From NCBI GenBank assembly GCA_019638595.1, contig JAHBTJ010000013.1, forward strand, positions 62,001 to 126,000: a stretch of DNA of 64,000 nt. Reading direction: 5' to 3'. This DNA is from Chitinophagaceae bacterium (lineage in GTDB: Bacteria; Bacteroidota; Bacteroidia; Chitinophagales; Chitinophagaceae). Numbering within the stretch: position 1 is the stretch's first letter; the number at the start of each line of letters is the position of its first letter. The position numbers and the translations under genes were made by a program. The notes under the pieces were generated by a model that made no database searches, was not told the DNA's origin, and saw nothing but the letters and a program-made list of their open reading frames with translations. Below are positions 26,461-35,492 of the stretch, in pieces.

Positions 26461-27048
26461 TTAGACTTTATCCAACGGTTTCCGCTTTTCTTCCCTGATT
26501 TGTCTGAAATGGCTTGGCGTAAGACCGGTAACTTTTTTGAATTGGTTGCTCAGATAGGCAACACTGGAGTAATTCATACGCAAAGCAATTTCACTTAATG
26601 AAAGCTCGTCGTACACCAGTAATTCTTTAACCTTCTCAATTTTTTGAGCGATAAAGTATTTTTCAATAGTGATACCTTCCACTTCCGAAAACAGATTGGA
26701 CAGGTAATTGTAATCATGATGCAACGCTTTGCTTAATAAATCGGATAAATTGGTTTTTTCATCATGGTCGCTATGATGTACCATGTTTATGATCACCGTT
26801 TTTATTTTTTCAATGATGCGTCCCTTCTTACTGTCTATAGGTTCAAACCCCAGGTCAAGTAAAGCTTGATGAAGCTGCTCCTTTTGATCGGCCGTAAGTT
26901 CCTTTTCAAGGGTCACTTCTCCCAACGTGATTTTTTGGGCATTTATGCCAATTTTCTTTAACTCACCGGCTACGACCAGTACACAGCGGTCGCAAACCAT
27001 GTTCTTGATAAATAAGGTAACCATACTAAAGGGTTCATTTACAGACAT
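26461..27048 (-). CDS. AraC family regulator with N-terminal metal-binding (HMA-like) domain
   Basis: About 195 residues. The N-terminal 70 residues form an HMA-like fold with the metal motif MVCDRC followed by KITLGEVTLEKEL. The C-terminal half is an AraC helix-turn-helix pair (LSLSEIALRMNYSSVAYLSN, QFKKVTGLTPSHFRQIR). No sugar-binding cupin is present. The layout suggests direct sensing of copper or another soft metal by the Cys pair and control of the neighbouring efflux genes. Possible starts are ATG 27048 or 27024; the frame is open to a TTG at 27075. A paralogue lies at 43687-44289. It ends the co-directional run that starts at 35342. Confidence 0.82.
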   Translation of the reverse strand: MSVNEPFSMVTLFIKNMVCDRCVLVVAGELKKIGINAQKITLGEVTLEKELTADQKEQLHQALLDLGFEPIDSKKGRIIEKIKTVIINMVHHSDHDEKTNLSDLLSKALHHDYNYLSNLFSEVEGITIEKYFIAQKIEKVKELLVYDELSLSEIALRMNYSSVAYLSNQFKKVTGLTPSHFRQIREEKRKPLDKV

Positions 27049-27077
27049 TGAATTTGTTACGATTATCCTTGCCAAAG

Positions 27078-27968
27078 TTACGAAAGGAAAATCTTGTTTA
27101 GGGAAGCAGCCATTAGTGCTGTTACATCCAGTGCATTGGAGGCATGCGCAATAGTATTACAGGTAATAATGCTGTCTACTCCGGCATTTTGGAGTTCCTC
27201 ATAAGCGTTACCGGCAAAAACGGCATGTACACCAATACAGACCGGCGGCTTCATTCCTGCTTTTTTCAGGTGATTCACCGTTTCTATCATGGTACGTGCA
27301 GTGGAAATGATATCATCCACCAATACCGGGGTGTGATCCTTGTATTTTTCAACCTGCGGAACGGTTACATTTACTTCCGTATCGCCCTTTCTTACTTTTT
27401 CCAGCACTATGTAAGGAGCATTGGCATCTTTAGCTACCTGCGAAACCCATTGCTCGCTTTCACTATCAGGCCCTATCAACAGGGGATTGCCGATATGATC
27501 GCGGATATAATCCGAAATAAGAGTTGATGCGTGCAGTACCATGCAGGGAACCGAATAAATTTCGGCCATTGAAGTTCTGCGGTGTAAATGCGGATCAATC
27601 GTAAAAAGTCTTTCTGCAAAACCGGAAATCAGTTTGGCAAAATATGCAGAGGTTATTCCCTCCCCTGGATGGAAGACCTTATCCTGCCGCATGTAGGCAA
27701 GATACGGGGCTACAATACAGGTGCATTTTGCGCCCAGCGATTTTAGCGTATGAGAAAGAAAATATAATGGCAGCAATTTGCCATCAGGGTGATCAAGCGT
27801 ACAGACCAAGATCACCTCCCTGCCATTTACATCGGTCAATACGCGGACGTATGTTTCCCCATCAGGGAAATTGCGTATGGTGGTTTCCCCGGTATCAGCT
27901 TCTAAAGCTGTAGCAAGTTGCTGTGCAAATGTTTCGTTTCCCGGTAGGGCAAATACAATGGGTTTCAT
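27078..27968 (-). CDS. prs: Ribose-phosphate pyrophosphokinase (PRPP synthetase)
   Basis: A 296-residue enzyme that makes PRPP and AMP from ribose 5-phosphate and ATP. The flexible ATP region FPDGETYVRV, the metal/ATP motif TIDPHLHRR and the PRPP-binding loop VLVDDIISTARTM are all present. It is slightly shorter than the housekeeping enzyme (about 310 residues) and probably a second, accessory copy (inference). It sits at the end of a set with an AMP/thymidine-phosphorylase-like enzyme, which releases or uses the same ribose phosphate pool. The regulator starts 30 bases downstream. Confidence 0.92.
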   Translation of the reverse strand: MKPIVFALPGNETFAQQLATALEADTGETTIRNFPDGETYVRVLTDVNGREVILVCTLDHPDGKLLPLYFLSHTLKSLGAKCTCIVAPYLAYMRQDKVFHPGEGITSAYFAKLISGFAERLFTIDPHLHRRTSMAEIYSVPCMVLHASTLISDYIRDHIGNPLLIGPDSESEQWVSQVAKDANAPYIVLEKVRKGDTEVNVTVPQVEKYKDHTPVLVDDIISTARTMIETVNHLKKAGMKPPVCIGVHAVFAGNAYEELQNAGVDSIITCNTIAHASNALDVTALMAASLNKIFLS

Positions 27969-28049
27969 TGACTCAATAGTTTTAAAAAAATAAAGATCAT
28001 TTTCTATAACAGTATGCTTTGCTGGCAGCAGTTCAGGTTAACCGCTGTG

Positions 28050-28805
28050 TTACTGAGCGCCCCAACCGCCGTCAACGGTCATAGCGTTGCCGGTCACAAA
28101 GGAAGCGGCATCAGCACACAGCCAGATAGCGGCCTCGGCCACTTCTTCCGGCTGTCCCATTCTGCCTATCGGTTCCATGCTCTCAAACTGCTTCACGGTT
28201 TCCTGATCCGCTCCGGTAAAACGGTCGATCATCGGGGTTTGAATAACTCCCGGACAAACTGCATTTACCCGGATACCTGATTTGGCATATTCCAGCGCAG
28301 CAGTTCTGGTCAGACCGAGTACGCCGTGTTTACTTGCCACGTAAGCGGGAGATCCGGGGAATCCGCCCAGCCCGGCGATGGAAGCATTGTTCACGATAGC
28401 GCCTTTTCCCTGCTTCAGCATTTCCTGTATCTCATATTTCATGCAAAGCCAGACACCTTTCAGGTTGATCCCAATGGTTTTTTCCCAGTTCTCTTCCGTG
28501 CATTCATGGGTGATGGCAGTAACCCCTTCAATACCGGCATTGTTGAAAGCATAATCCAGGCGGCCAAAGGATTTAATTGTTGTAGCCACCATTTCCCTGA
28601 CCTCTTCGGTGCTGGATACGTCGCATTTTACAAACAGGGCTTCACCTCCTAAAGCCTGAATAAGATGGAGTGTTTCAGTATCTTCCACCCAGTCGGCAAT
28701 AACTACTTTGGCTCCCCGTTTGGCAAAACCTATGGCGGCTGACCTGCCAATGCCAAAGCTTCCCCCGGTCACTATGGCTACTTTATCTTTAAATGTTGTT
28801 TCCAT
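28050..28805 (-). CDS. SDR family NAD(P)-dependent oxidoreductase
   Basis: Classical short-chain dehydrogenase of 251 residues. The Rossmann motif TGGSFGIGR (about 15-23), NNAG, the catalytic YVASK with upstream Ser (NNASIAG), and the C-terminal VDGGWGAQ are intact. Such enzymes reduce or oxidise alcohols and sugars; the substrate cannot be told. It lies 14 bases downstream of the phosphorylase gene and 81 bases upstream of prs on the same strand. Confidence 0.93.
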   Translation of the reverse strand: METTFKDKVAIVTGGSFGIGRSAAIGFAKRGAKVVIADWVEDTETLHLIQALGGEALFVKCDVSSTEEVREMVATTIKSFGRLDYAFNNAGIEGVTAITHECTEENWEKTIGINLKGVWLCMKYEIQEMLKQGKGAIVNNASIAGLGGFPGSPAYVASKHGVLGLTRTAALEYAKSGIRVNAVCPGVIQTPMIDRFTGADQETVKQFESMEPIGRMGQPEEVAEAAIWLCADAASFVTGNAMTVDGGWGAQ

Positions 28806-28818
28806 TGTTTTGATTTTT

Positions 28819-30324
28819 TTATTCGATAGTAATGATGTTATCTGTTTTTAAATAAGTAAGGGCGTACTCCAGTTCTCCTTTTGTATGGGCGTACAGGGTA
28901 AACAGCGTGTCGCCCACGCTCACCTGTTTGCCGAGGGGCGCATTGAACAGGATGCCGGCTGAGGCCGACTGCGGCGCTCCTGCCAGCTTCGCTACCCGCG
29001 CCAGTTTACGATTGTCTATTGCGGTAACAACGCCCTCCTTGTCCGAGCAGACTTCAAAATGGTAGGGTGCAAATGCAGGTTCCCTGAAACCGCCCTGACT
29101 TTGACAAATGGCCTGGAATTTTGCCCAGGCACTTCCGGTTTCAAGAATGCTTCTGGCCATATTGTTACCGGTTCCAGGTGCATATTCGCCCGATAATTCC
29201 AGGAGCGCACCTGCAAGCGTAATAGCCCTTTCCTTCAAATCCGTTGGAGCCGTTTTCTCGTTGCGCAAAACAGCCAGCACATCCATTGCCTCCAATGCAG
29301 GACCAATACCTCTTCCTACCGGCTGTTGTCCATCGGTGATAATGACCTGTAATTGCAGGCCAATGGCCTGTGCCACCGATTCAAAATCATGTTGCAGTTG
29401 GAGGGCGATTTCATGCGTGCGTACTTTGGCTGTTTTACCGACCGGGAGATCTATGACCACGTGCGTGGCACCGGCTGCCGATTTTTTTGACAGTACGGAG
29501 GCAATCATCTGCCCCTGGCTGTCTACGTCCAGCGATTTCTCCACTGAAATCAATATGTCATCTGCGGGGCTTAGTTTTACAGCACCGCCCCACACAATAC
29601 AGCCATTTTCTTTTTCAACCACTTTTTTGATCTCATCCATATCCAGGTCAACCGGTGCTATCACTTCCATCGTGTCGGCAGTTCCTGCGGGGGAAGTAAT
29701 GGCTCTTGATGAGGTTTTTGGAATCGTCAGCCCGGCTGCGGCAACAATGCTGACAACAATAGGTGTGGTACGGTTACCGGGCAGTCCGCCCACGCAGTGC
29801 TTGTCCAGTACCACGGATTTTTCCCAGGAGATACTTTGTCCTGCATTGATCATCGCCTTTGTAAGCCCGATGATCTCAGGTACTGAAAGGTTATCGTCAG
29901 AACAGGCTGAAATAAACGCAGCCAGTTCAATGTTAGAATATTTCCCTGCAACGATATCCTTCATGATCTCGTTGAACTGTTGCTCCGTCAGTTGATCGTG
30001 ATACATTTTTGCCCGTACATAGCTCAGGGAATTGATGTTCTCCAGGTGGGAGAACGTGAGACAGTCCCCATCAACAACGCCCAGCCTTTTCATAGCTTCC
30101 ATTGACAATGCCGCTTCATCCACGGCAAGCAGATCTGAGTGAACCACGTTGAGGGTCGCTACAATGGTTTTTTCATGGTGGTGTATCACTATGCGGGTGA
30201 GTGCTGTAAAGCCTTCTGACTGGCATATGTGGCAATCAGCACGCATGTAGACAATGTTCTCCCGGTACGTATCAATACCGATAGATTTAACCCTTAACGT
30301 GTTGTAGGAATGATGATGTTCCAT
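28819..30324 (-). CDS. AMP phosphorylase / thymidine phosphorylase family protein
   Basis: A 501-residue enzyme of the long archaeal-type thymidine phosphorylase family. An N-terminal extra domain of about 80 residues is followed by a DeoA-like core with KHCVGGLPGNRTTPIVVS, SSRAITSPAGTADTME, and GRGIGPALEAMDVL. The extra domain and length fit AMP phosphorylase (NMP plus phosphate to base plus ribose 1,5-bisphosphate) better than bacterial DeoA (about 440 residues). Its ATG directly abuts the stop of the metallo-hydrolase. Pairing with PRPP synthetase suggests a nucleotide salvage route. Specificity towards AMP is inferred. Confidence 0.88.
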   Translation of the reverse strand: MEHHHSYNTLRVKSIGIDTYRENIVYMRADCHICQSEGFTALTRIVIHHHEKTIVATLNVVHSDLLAVDEAALSMEAMKRLGVVDGDCLTFSHLENINSLSYVRAKMYHDQLTEQQFNEIMKDIVAGKYSNIELAAFISACSDDNLSVPEIIGLTKAMINAGQSISWEKSVVLDKHCVGGLPGNRTTPIVVSIVAAAGLTIPKTSSRAITSPAGTADTMEVIAPVDLDMDEIKKVVEKENGCIVWGGAVKLSPADDILISVEKSLDVDSQGQMIASVLSKKSAAGATHVVIDLPVGKTAKVRTHEIALQLQHDFESVAQAIGLQLQVIITDGQQPVGRGIGPALEAMDVLAVLRNEKTAPTDLKERAITLAGALLELSGEYAPGTGNNMARSILETGSAWAKFQAICQSQGGFREPAFAPYHFEVCSDKEGVVTAIDNRKLARVAKLAGAPQSASAGILFNAPLGKQVSVGDTLFTLYAHTKGELEYALTYLKTDNIITIE

Positions 30325-31701
30325 TTATTCATTGATTGTTATGGTGTCATTTAATGCCGGTATTTCGCATGTCCATCCGTAAACCTCTTTCACTTTATCC
30401 CTGAGCGCCTTTGCAGATGGCGGCTCTCCATGTACGATAAATATCTTTTCAGGCTGTTGCTTCAGCTCTTGCAGCCACTCAATGAGTTCCTGCTGATCAG
30501 CATGGCCGGATAAGCCTTCGATGTTTTCTATGGCTGCGCGGACCGCGAAATATTTGCCATACAACTTAACTTCCTTTGCGCCCTCCAGTAAAGCGCGGCC
30601 CCGTGTTCCCGCTGCCTGGTAGCCCACCAGCAGTACCGTGGCATTCGTATCGCCCAGGTACTTTGCAAAGTAGCTCAATACCCGTCCGCCGGTTGCCATA
30701 CCACTTCCTGCGATCACAATTTTCGGCTGCTTGCTGTTTATCAGTGCAGTTGTTTCTTCCAGCGTTGTTATACGCCGGATCGTATCGCACATTTGCGAAC
30801 ATTCTTCGACAGACAGCTTATGCCAGGTGCCATTTTTGTGAAATACCTCCAGTACATTTTTCCCCATCGGGCTATCCATGTAAATCGGTATATCGGGCAA
30901 TCTGCCTTTTTGTTTCAACTGCCAGAACAGGTACATCAGCAACTGTGTGCGCTCAACAGCAAAACTTGGTATGACGATGGTGCCTTTTTTTAATGCAGCC
31001 CGAATGATAATGCGTTCTAAAATATCCATTGCCGGTTCCTTCGGGTGGAGCCGGTCACCATAGGTCGATTCGATAAACAGGATATCCGCCTTCTCAGGTT
31101 TTTCCGGTGGGAAAAGCAGCGGATCTTGTTTGCGGCCGATATCGCCTGAAAACACAATCGTTTTCTCCCCGATCCGCAGCTCGATAAAGGTTGCTCCCAG
31201 GATATGTCCATTATACCTGAACCTGTAACTGATCTGTTCACCAAACGGCACCCACTGGTTCAATGGCGCCGTCTGAAAAAGCGGCAGTGTACGGTCCACA
31301 TCCTGCAGCCCGTAAAGCGGAACAGCGGGGCTATGCTTAGTGTATTTATGCTTATTAGCCCGCAAGGCATCCTCTTCCTGGATTTTTGCGCTGTCCTTTA
31401 AAATAATTTCCGCAATCTGGACTGTAGGGGCCGTAGCGATGATCTTTCCTGAAAAACCTTCCTTTACAAGACGCGGGAGGAAACCGGTATGATCTAAATG
31501 CCCATGCGTCAGTAAAACGATATCAATGTCTTTAGCAGGAAAAGAGAGCGGTTGCCAGTTAAGCAGCCGGAGTTCCTTTAGTCCCTGGAACATGCCGCAA
31601 TCCACCAGTATGTTTTTGCCATAAGCGGAAACAAGGTGCCTGGAGCCGGTTACTGTTTGCGCAGCACCTAAAAATTGTATTTTTAAACCTGATTTTTCCA
31701 T
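30325..31701 (-). CDS. MBL-fold beta-CASP metallo-hydrolase (RNase-like)
   Basis: About 458 residues. The metallo-beta-lactamase motif THGHLDHTGFLP (near 57-68) gives a two-zinc site, and FSGDIGR, the beta-CASP domain (DSPMGKNVLEVF, AGSGMATGGRVL) and LSGHADQQELIEW follow. This family includes RNA exo- and endonucleases and CPSF73-like enzymes. The ATG at 31701 is preferred because the conserved fold starts at LKIQFLGAAQTVTGS; the upstream extension overlaps the previous gene. It is coupled to the phosphorylase. A role in RNA breakdown feeding NMPs to that enzyme is inference. Confidence 0.9.
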   Translation of the reverse strand: MEKSGLKIQFLGAAQTVTGSRHLVSAYGKNILVDCGMFQGLKELRLLNWQPLSFPAKDIDIVLLTHGHLDHTGFLPRLVKEGFSGKIIATAPTVQIAEIILKDSAKIQEEDALRANKHKYTKHSPAVPLYGLQDVDRTLPLFQTAPLNQWVPFGEQISYRFRYNGHILGATFIELRIGEKTIVFSGDIGRKQDPLLFPPEKPEKADILFIESTYGDRLHPKEPAMDILERIIIRAALKKGTIVIPSFAVERTQLLMYLFWQLKQKGRLPDIPIYMDSPMGKNVLEVFHKNGTWHKLSVEECSQMCDTIRRITTLEETTALINSKQPKIVIAGSGMATGGRVLSYFAKYLGDTNATVLLVGYQAAGTRGRALLEGAKEVKLYGKYFAVRAAIENIEGLSGHADQQELIEWLQELKQQPEKIFIVHGEPPSAKALRDKVKEVYGWTCEIPALNDTITINE

Positions 31702-31711
31702 ATCTGTTGTA

Positions 31712-32581
31712 TTAGTATCTATATGATTTTTCAAGCGCTTGACACAGTGCAGCACATTCTTCCAACACCTTTTGCAACCTGGGTGGTCTTACGCCGATGC
31801 TTTCCAAAATACCCTCACCATGGTGCAGGGCCTTGCATAAAACAATCTTCCTGTTGAGCAGCGCTTGCTTTTCCTTTCCGGTGAGCGTGGTAAGACTTGT
31901 TATGGGATGGAGACCAGACAGGTTGATCCAGTCTTTTATGCCGTTATTTTTAGGATAATCCCAACTGACCAGGTTCATTTTCATACACCTGCCATACTGG
32001 GCGGCATCGTCTGAGAAACGCGTGTTGGTAACCACCCAGCCCTGATGGATCTTCTTGTCATGCCCGTCGATCTGTTTCCATTGGCGCTCCACATCCAGGA
32101 ACCGGGCTTGTATGTACAGGGGAATCTTGACATCGCATATATAACCCTGTTGATTATGAAACTTGCACTCGATCATAAAGTGCTGGTCATCCTTTTCAGC
32201 TATAACATCTATTTCGTGCTTCACACAATGCCCCTGTATGGTTACGCCAACTTCAGTTTTATACCCTTTGTATGTCAGTAATTCAGCTACAAACTGCTCA
32301 AAGGGGAAACCCGAAGGTCCCAATTCCATCAGCGCACGCTTCAGTTTATACCTTGCAGCCATTGGACGCGACCTGTCTTTCAATAACCGGAAAGCTTTCC
32401 TGTAGATTTCCTTAGTAGACATATTATCTACCAGCCTGTTCACAATTTCATTGGCAATACCCTCAGCCTGCTGGCCGCTGGCTCCTGAGCGGAGCAGCGA
32501 CTGTTTCAATTTGTTCTTATTGAAGGGCACCCTGATACCCGATGCCTTTGTAACATTTATATTTCTGTTGTTATCCCGCAT
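31712..32581 (-). CDS. ATP-cone domain fused to Mrr-like restriction endonuclease
   Basis: A 289-residue protein. Residues 1-95 form an ATP-cone (nucleotide-sensing) domain (GIRVPFNKNKLKQSLLRSGA, NMSTKEIYRKAF). Residues 100-180 form a PD-(D/E)XK nuclease core (PFEQFVAELLTYKGY, HEIDVIAEKD, FMIECKFH). The combination suggests a nuclease gated by ATP or dATP level. It begins 61 bases after the ATPase stop, and its end is 10 bases before the metallo-hydrolase start, inside one transcript. Target unknown; it could cleave foreign or damaged DNA, or RNA. Confidence 0.8.
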   Translation of the reverse strand: MRDNNRNINVTKASGIRVPFNKNKLKQSLLRSGASGQQAEGIANEIVNRLVDNMSTKEIYRKAFRLLKDRSRPMAARYKLKRALMELGPSGFPFEQFVAELLTYKGYKTEVGVTIQGHCVKHEIDVIAEKDDQHFMIECKFHNQQGYICDVKIPLYIQARFLDVERQWKQIDGHDKKIHQGWVVTNTRFSDDAAQYGRCMKMNLVSWDYPKNNGIKDWINLSGLHPITSLTTLTGKEKQALLNRKIVLCKALHHGEGILESIGVRPPRLQKVLEECAALCQALEKSYRY

Positions 32582-32642
32582 GTGCTATTGAGTTTTTGCT
32601 GTTGTCTTTAAGGTTGCTTACAACCTGTTATCCGTTCACAGC

Positions 32643-35342
32643 TCATATAATCCAGCGGCTTCTTTTTAAAGCCTGGTTGATAATGAGTGAAAGAAAGGAG
32701 AACACAATGACGATTGACCAATCCTGCCATCCGTAAATTGAAACTTCAAGGACTTTTCTTAAAGGAACAACGAAGTAAGAGAGCAACGCTATAACTATAC
32801 ATCCCAGCACTGCATACCATACATACCTGTTGCGGAACACTTCTGATTTATAAAATGCAACGCCCTTTTCAAATGACATATTAAAGACGTGGAGTATCTG
32901 CGAAAAAATAAGGGTATAGAAAAGCATATTGTTACACAGCTCACCGTTCCAACCTTCCTGCTTGTGCAGCCACTCGTGACTGGTAAGTACCGCACCGATG
33001 GTGGTAATGGAGATCACCGTAGAATAGGCAAAAATGGCTGTCCATCTTTTTTTATCAATGATCAGCGTACCGGCCGAATAAGGTTTTCGCTGCATGATAT
33101 GCGCAGGCGCTTCGGTGACACCCAGGGCAAGCGCCGGCAATACATCTGTTACAAGATTGATGAAAAGTATCTGGAGCGGAAAAAGCTGAAAATGCAAATT
33201 CAGAATGGATGCAGTGGCAATGATCAGCAGTTCACTGAGATTGCAGGAAAGCAGGTAGATCACAAATTTCCTGATATTATCGAAAATTACCCGTCCCTGT
33301 TTGATGGCCAGGACGATGGATGAGAAGGCATCATCTTTCAGGACCATATCTGCTACTTCCTGCGCTACCTGCGTACCCCTTTGTCCCATTGCAATACCGA
33401 TATCTGCTTTCTTCAGGGCCGGAGCGTCATTCACGCCGTCGCCGGTCATCCCTACGACCATTTTATTTGCCTGGAACAGGGTCACCAGGTCCAGCTTGTG
33501 TTCCGGAGATACACGCGCAAATACGGGGGATTGCAGCCACTTTTGCTTGTCCTCCGGCGTCAGTTGATCGTAGGGCTTCATGCTGTTTCCGTGAACTACC
33601 TCATCGCTTTCTTCTGCCAGCCCCAATTGCATGGCAATGTTCTTAGCGGTGGCCGGGTGGTCTCCGGTGATCATCACTACTTTTATGCCTGCTGATCTGC
33701 ATTCCTGAATGGCTGCACGTACCTTGGGGCGGGGCGGATCTAAAAAGCCGACCACGCCTACCAATGTAAGATGATGCAAGAAATCTTCTTCTTCCGTATC
33801 AGCGCTTCTAAAAGCAAAAGCAAGCATTCTTAACCCGGATTGCGCGTGCTTTTCAGCATTGGATAGCCATGTTGTTTTTCTTTCTTCAGTCAGTGCAACA
33901 ACATCACTTCCTTCCAGTACGGATGAACAGCAGGATAATAGTTCTTCCACTGCTCCTTTTGCGGCTACATAATAGTCACTGTCTTTGTGGTGAAGGGTAG
34001 CCATGACCTTCGTATCGGAAGAAAAAGGCACTTCATTTATTTTTGAAAAAGCCCGCTGGTATTCATCCGGTTTAACGGGTGAACAATAGACCATTTTGAG
34101 TAGTCCCACTTCCAGCGGGTCACCTGATTCTTTGGCCGAGGTAGCATCATACTGATACGTTGCGGTGTTACACAGGGCAGCAATCCGATGCAAATGCCCA
34201 TAGGCCGGGTAATGGGGCAACTGATCATTATCCTTAAAGCGTATCACACAGCCTGCAACGTCCACTTCTATGCGGGAGCCGCCCTCCTTAAATTCAATGT
34301 AGGCCGCTTCAATTTTGTTCTGTGTAAGTGTCCCGGTTTTATCGGTGCAGATCACGTTGGTACCACCCAGGGTTTCCACCGATGACAGCTTCTTTACGAT
34401 GACCTGGTGCCTGGCCATCCGTAACATGCCGAATGCCAGCGCTAACGTGGAAACGATGGGCAGCCCTTCAGGAATTGCGGCAACGGCAAGTGCAATGGAT
34501 GTTTCGAGCATCTGTACAAAATCCTTCCCGTTTAATATCCCGGCAGTAAATATGGCAACCAAAAGCCCCACAGTGATCCATAGCAGGTTCTTACTGAGCT
34601 TCTGTATTTTCTTTTCAAGCGGTGTAGCCGATTGCTGCGCCTGTTGCACCATGCGGGCAACGGTTCCCAACTCGGTGGCCATGCCGGTGCGCACCACAAC
34701 GGCAAAACCATTTCCTTTTGTTACAAAAGTGCCTTTGTACAACATATTGTCCCGTTCGGCCAGGGGAACTGTTTCCAGCAATTGGCCGGTCTGTTTTTCC
34801 ACCGGCAAGGACTCGCCGGTAAGTGCGGATTCATCCGATTGTAACTGAGCCGAACTGATCAGCCTGGCATCTGCTGTAACCATGTCTCCGCCTTCCACAA
34901 ATAGAATATCACCCGGTACCAGTTCCTCGGAAGATATTGCACCAAGTGTCCCATCTCGCAGCACGCGGGCCGGTACGGTGGTTAGTTTTTTTAAGGCTTC
35001 CATTGAGCGTTCTGCCTGAAACTCCATCAAAAATCCGATGACGGCATTGATCACGATCACGGCGATGATGGCAATCCCATCGAGCCATTCCTGGAAGAAA
35101 AACGACAGCCCTGCAGCAATGGCCAACAACAGCACAAACGGGCTGATAAACTGGTTGACCAGGATCATGAGCGGGCTTACTTTTTTCCCCGATTCAATCC
35201 TGTTATATCCTGCAATGGAAAGCCTGCGTTCGGCTTCCGCCGCAGTAAGCCCGGCTTCCTGCGTGGTATCCAGTTCATCCAGGATGGTTGAGCGGTCAAC
35301 TGACCAGGGTTTGCTCACTTTATTAAATTCTTGTAGTAACAT
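32643..35342 (-). CDS. P2-type cation ATPase (calcium-transport type)
   Basis: An 899-residue membrane pump of the P2A/P2B group. It has an N-terminal cation-ATPase domain, TM4 motif AAIPEGLP, phosphorylation site CTDKTGTLTQNK, hinge MTGDGVNDAPALKKADIG, and six C-terminal membrane spans. PEGLP is the calcium-site motif, so the ion is more likely Ca2+ or Mn2+ than copper. No CPx motif is present, unlike the two P1B pumps. It is the first gene of the run that ends with the AraC regulator. Its benefit within a metal cargo region is unclear. Confidence 0.92.
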   Translation of the reverse strand: MLLQEFNKVSKPWSVDRSTILDELDTTQEAGLTAAEAERRLSIAGYNRIESGKKVSPLMILVNQFISPFVLLLAIAAGLSFFFQEWLDGIAIIAVIVINAVIGFLMEFQAERSMEALKKLTTVPARVLRDGTLGAISSEELVPGDILFVEGGDMVTADARLISSAQLQSDESALTGESLPVEKQTGQLLETVPLAERDNMLYKGTFVTKGNGFAVVVRTGMATELGTVARMVQQAQQSATPLEKKIQKLSKNLLWITVGLLVAIFTAGILNGKDFVQMLETSIALAVAAIPEGLPIVSTLALAFGMLRMARHQVIVKKLSSVETLGGTNVICTDKTGTLTQNKIEAAYIEFKEGGSRIEVDVAGCVIRFKDNDQLPHYPAYGHLHRIAALCNTATYQYDATSAKESGDPLEVGLLKMVYCSPVKPDEYQRAFSKINEVPFSSDTKVMATLHHKDSDYYVAAKGAVEELLSCCSSVLEGSDVVALTEERKTTWLSNAEKHAQSGLRMLAFAFRSADTEEEDFLHHLTLVGVVGFLDPPRPKVRAAIQECRSAGIKVVMITGDHPATAKNIAMQLGLAEESDEVVHGNSMKPYDQLTPEDKQKWLQSPVFARVSPEHKLDLVTLFQANKMVVGMTGDGVNDAPALKKADIGIAMGQRGTQVAQEVADMVLKDDAFSSIVLAIKQGRVIFDNIRKFVIYLLSCNLSELLIIATASILNLHFQLFPLQILFINLVTDVLPALALGVTEAPAHIMQRKPYSAGTLIIDKKRWTAIFAYSTVISITTIGAVLTSHEWLHKQEGWNGELCNNMLFYTLIFSQILHVFNMSFEKGVAFYKSEVFRNRYVWYAVLGCIVIALLSYFVVPLRKVLEVSIYGWQDWSIVIVFSFLSLIINQALKRSRWII

Positions 35343-35492
35343 ATCTTATTTATTAAGTCAAAGCAGTATTACTGACGTGCTCGGTTTTAGTGACTGTTTA
35401 CAAATTATCCGCACCTGTCTGTCTCAAGTTTTCTTTGGCAATGAAGTCCAGCGCAACATTTTCTTTTTGTTGTTGGCGCTTTGGAGACGCTG

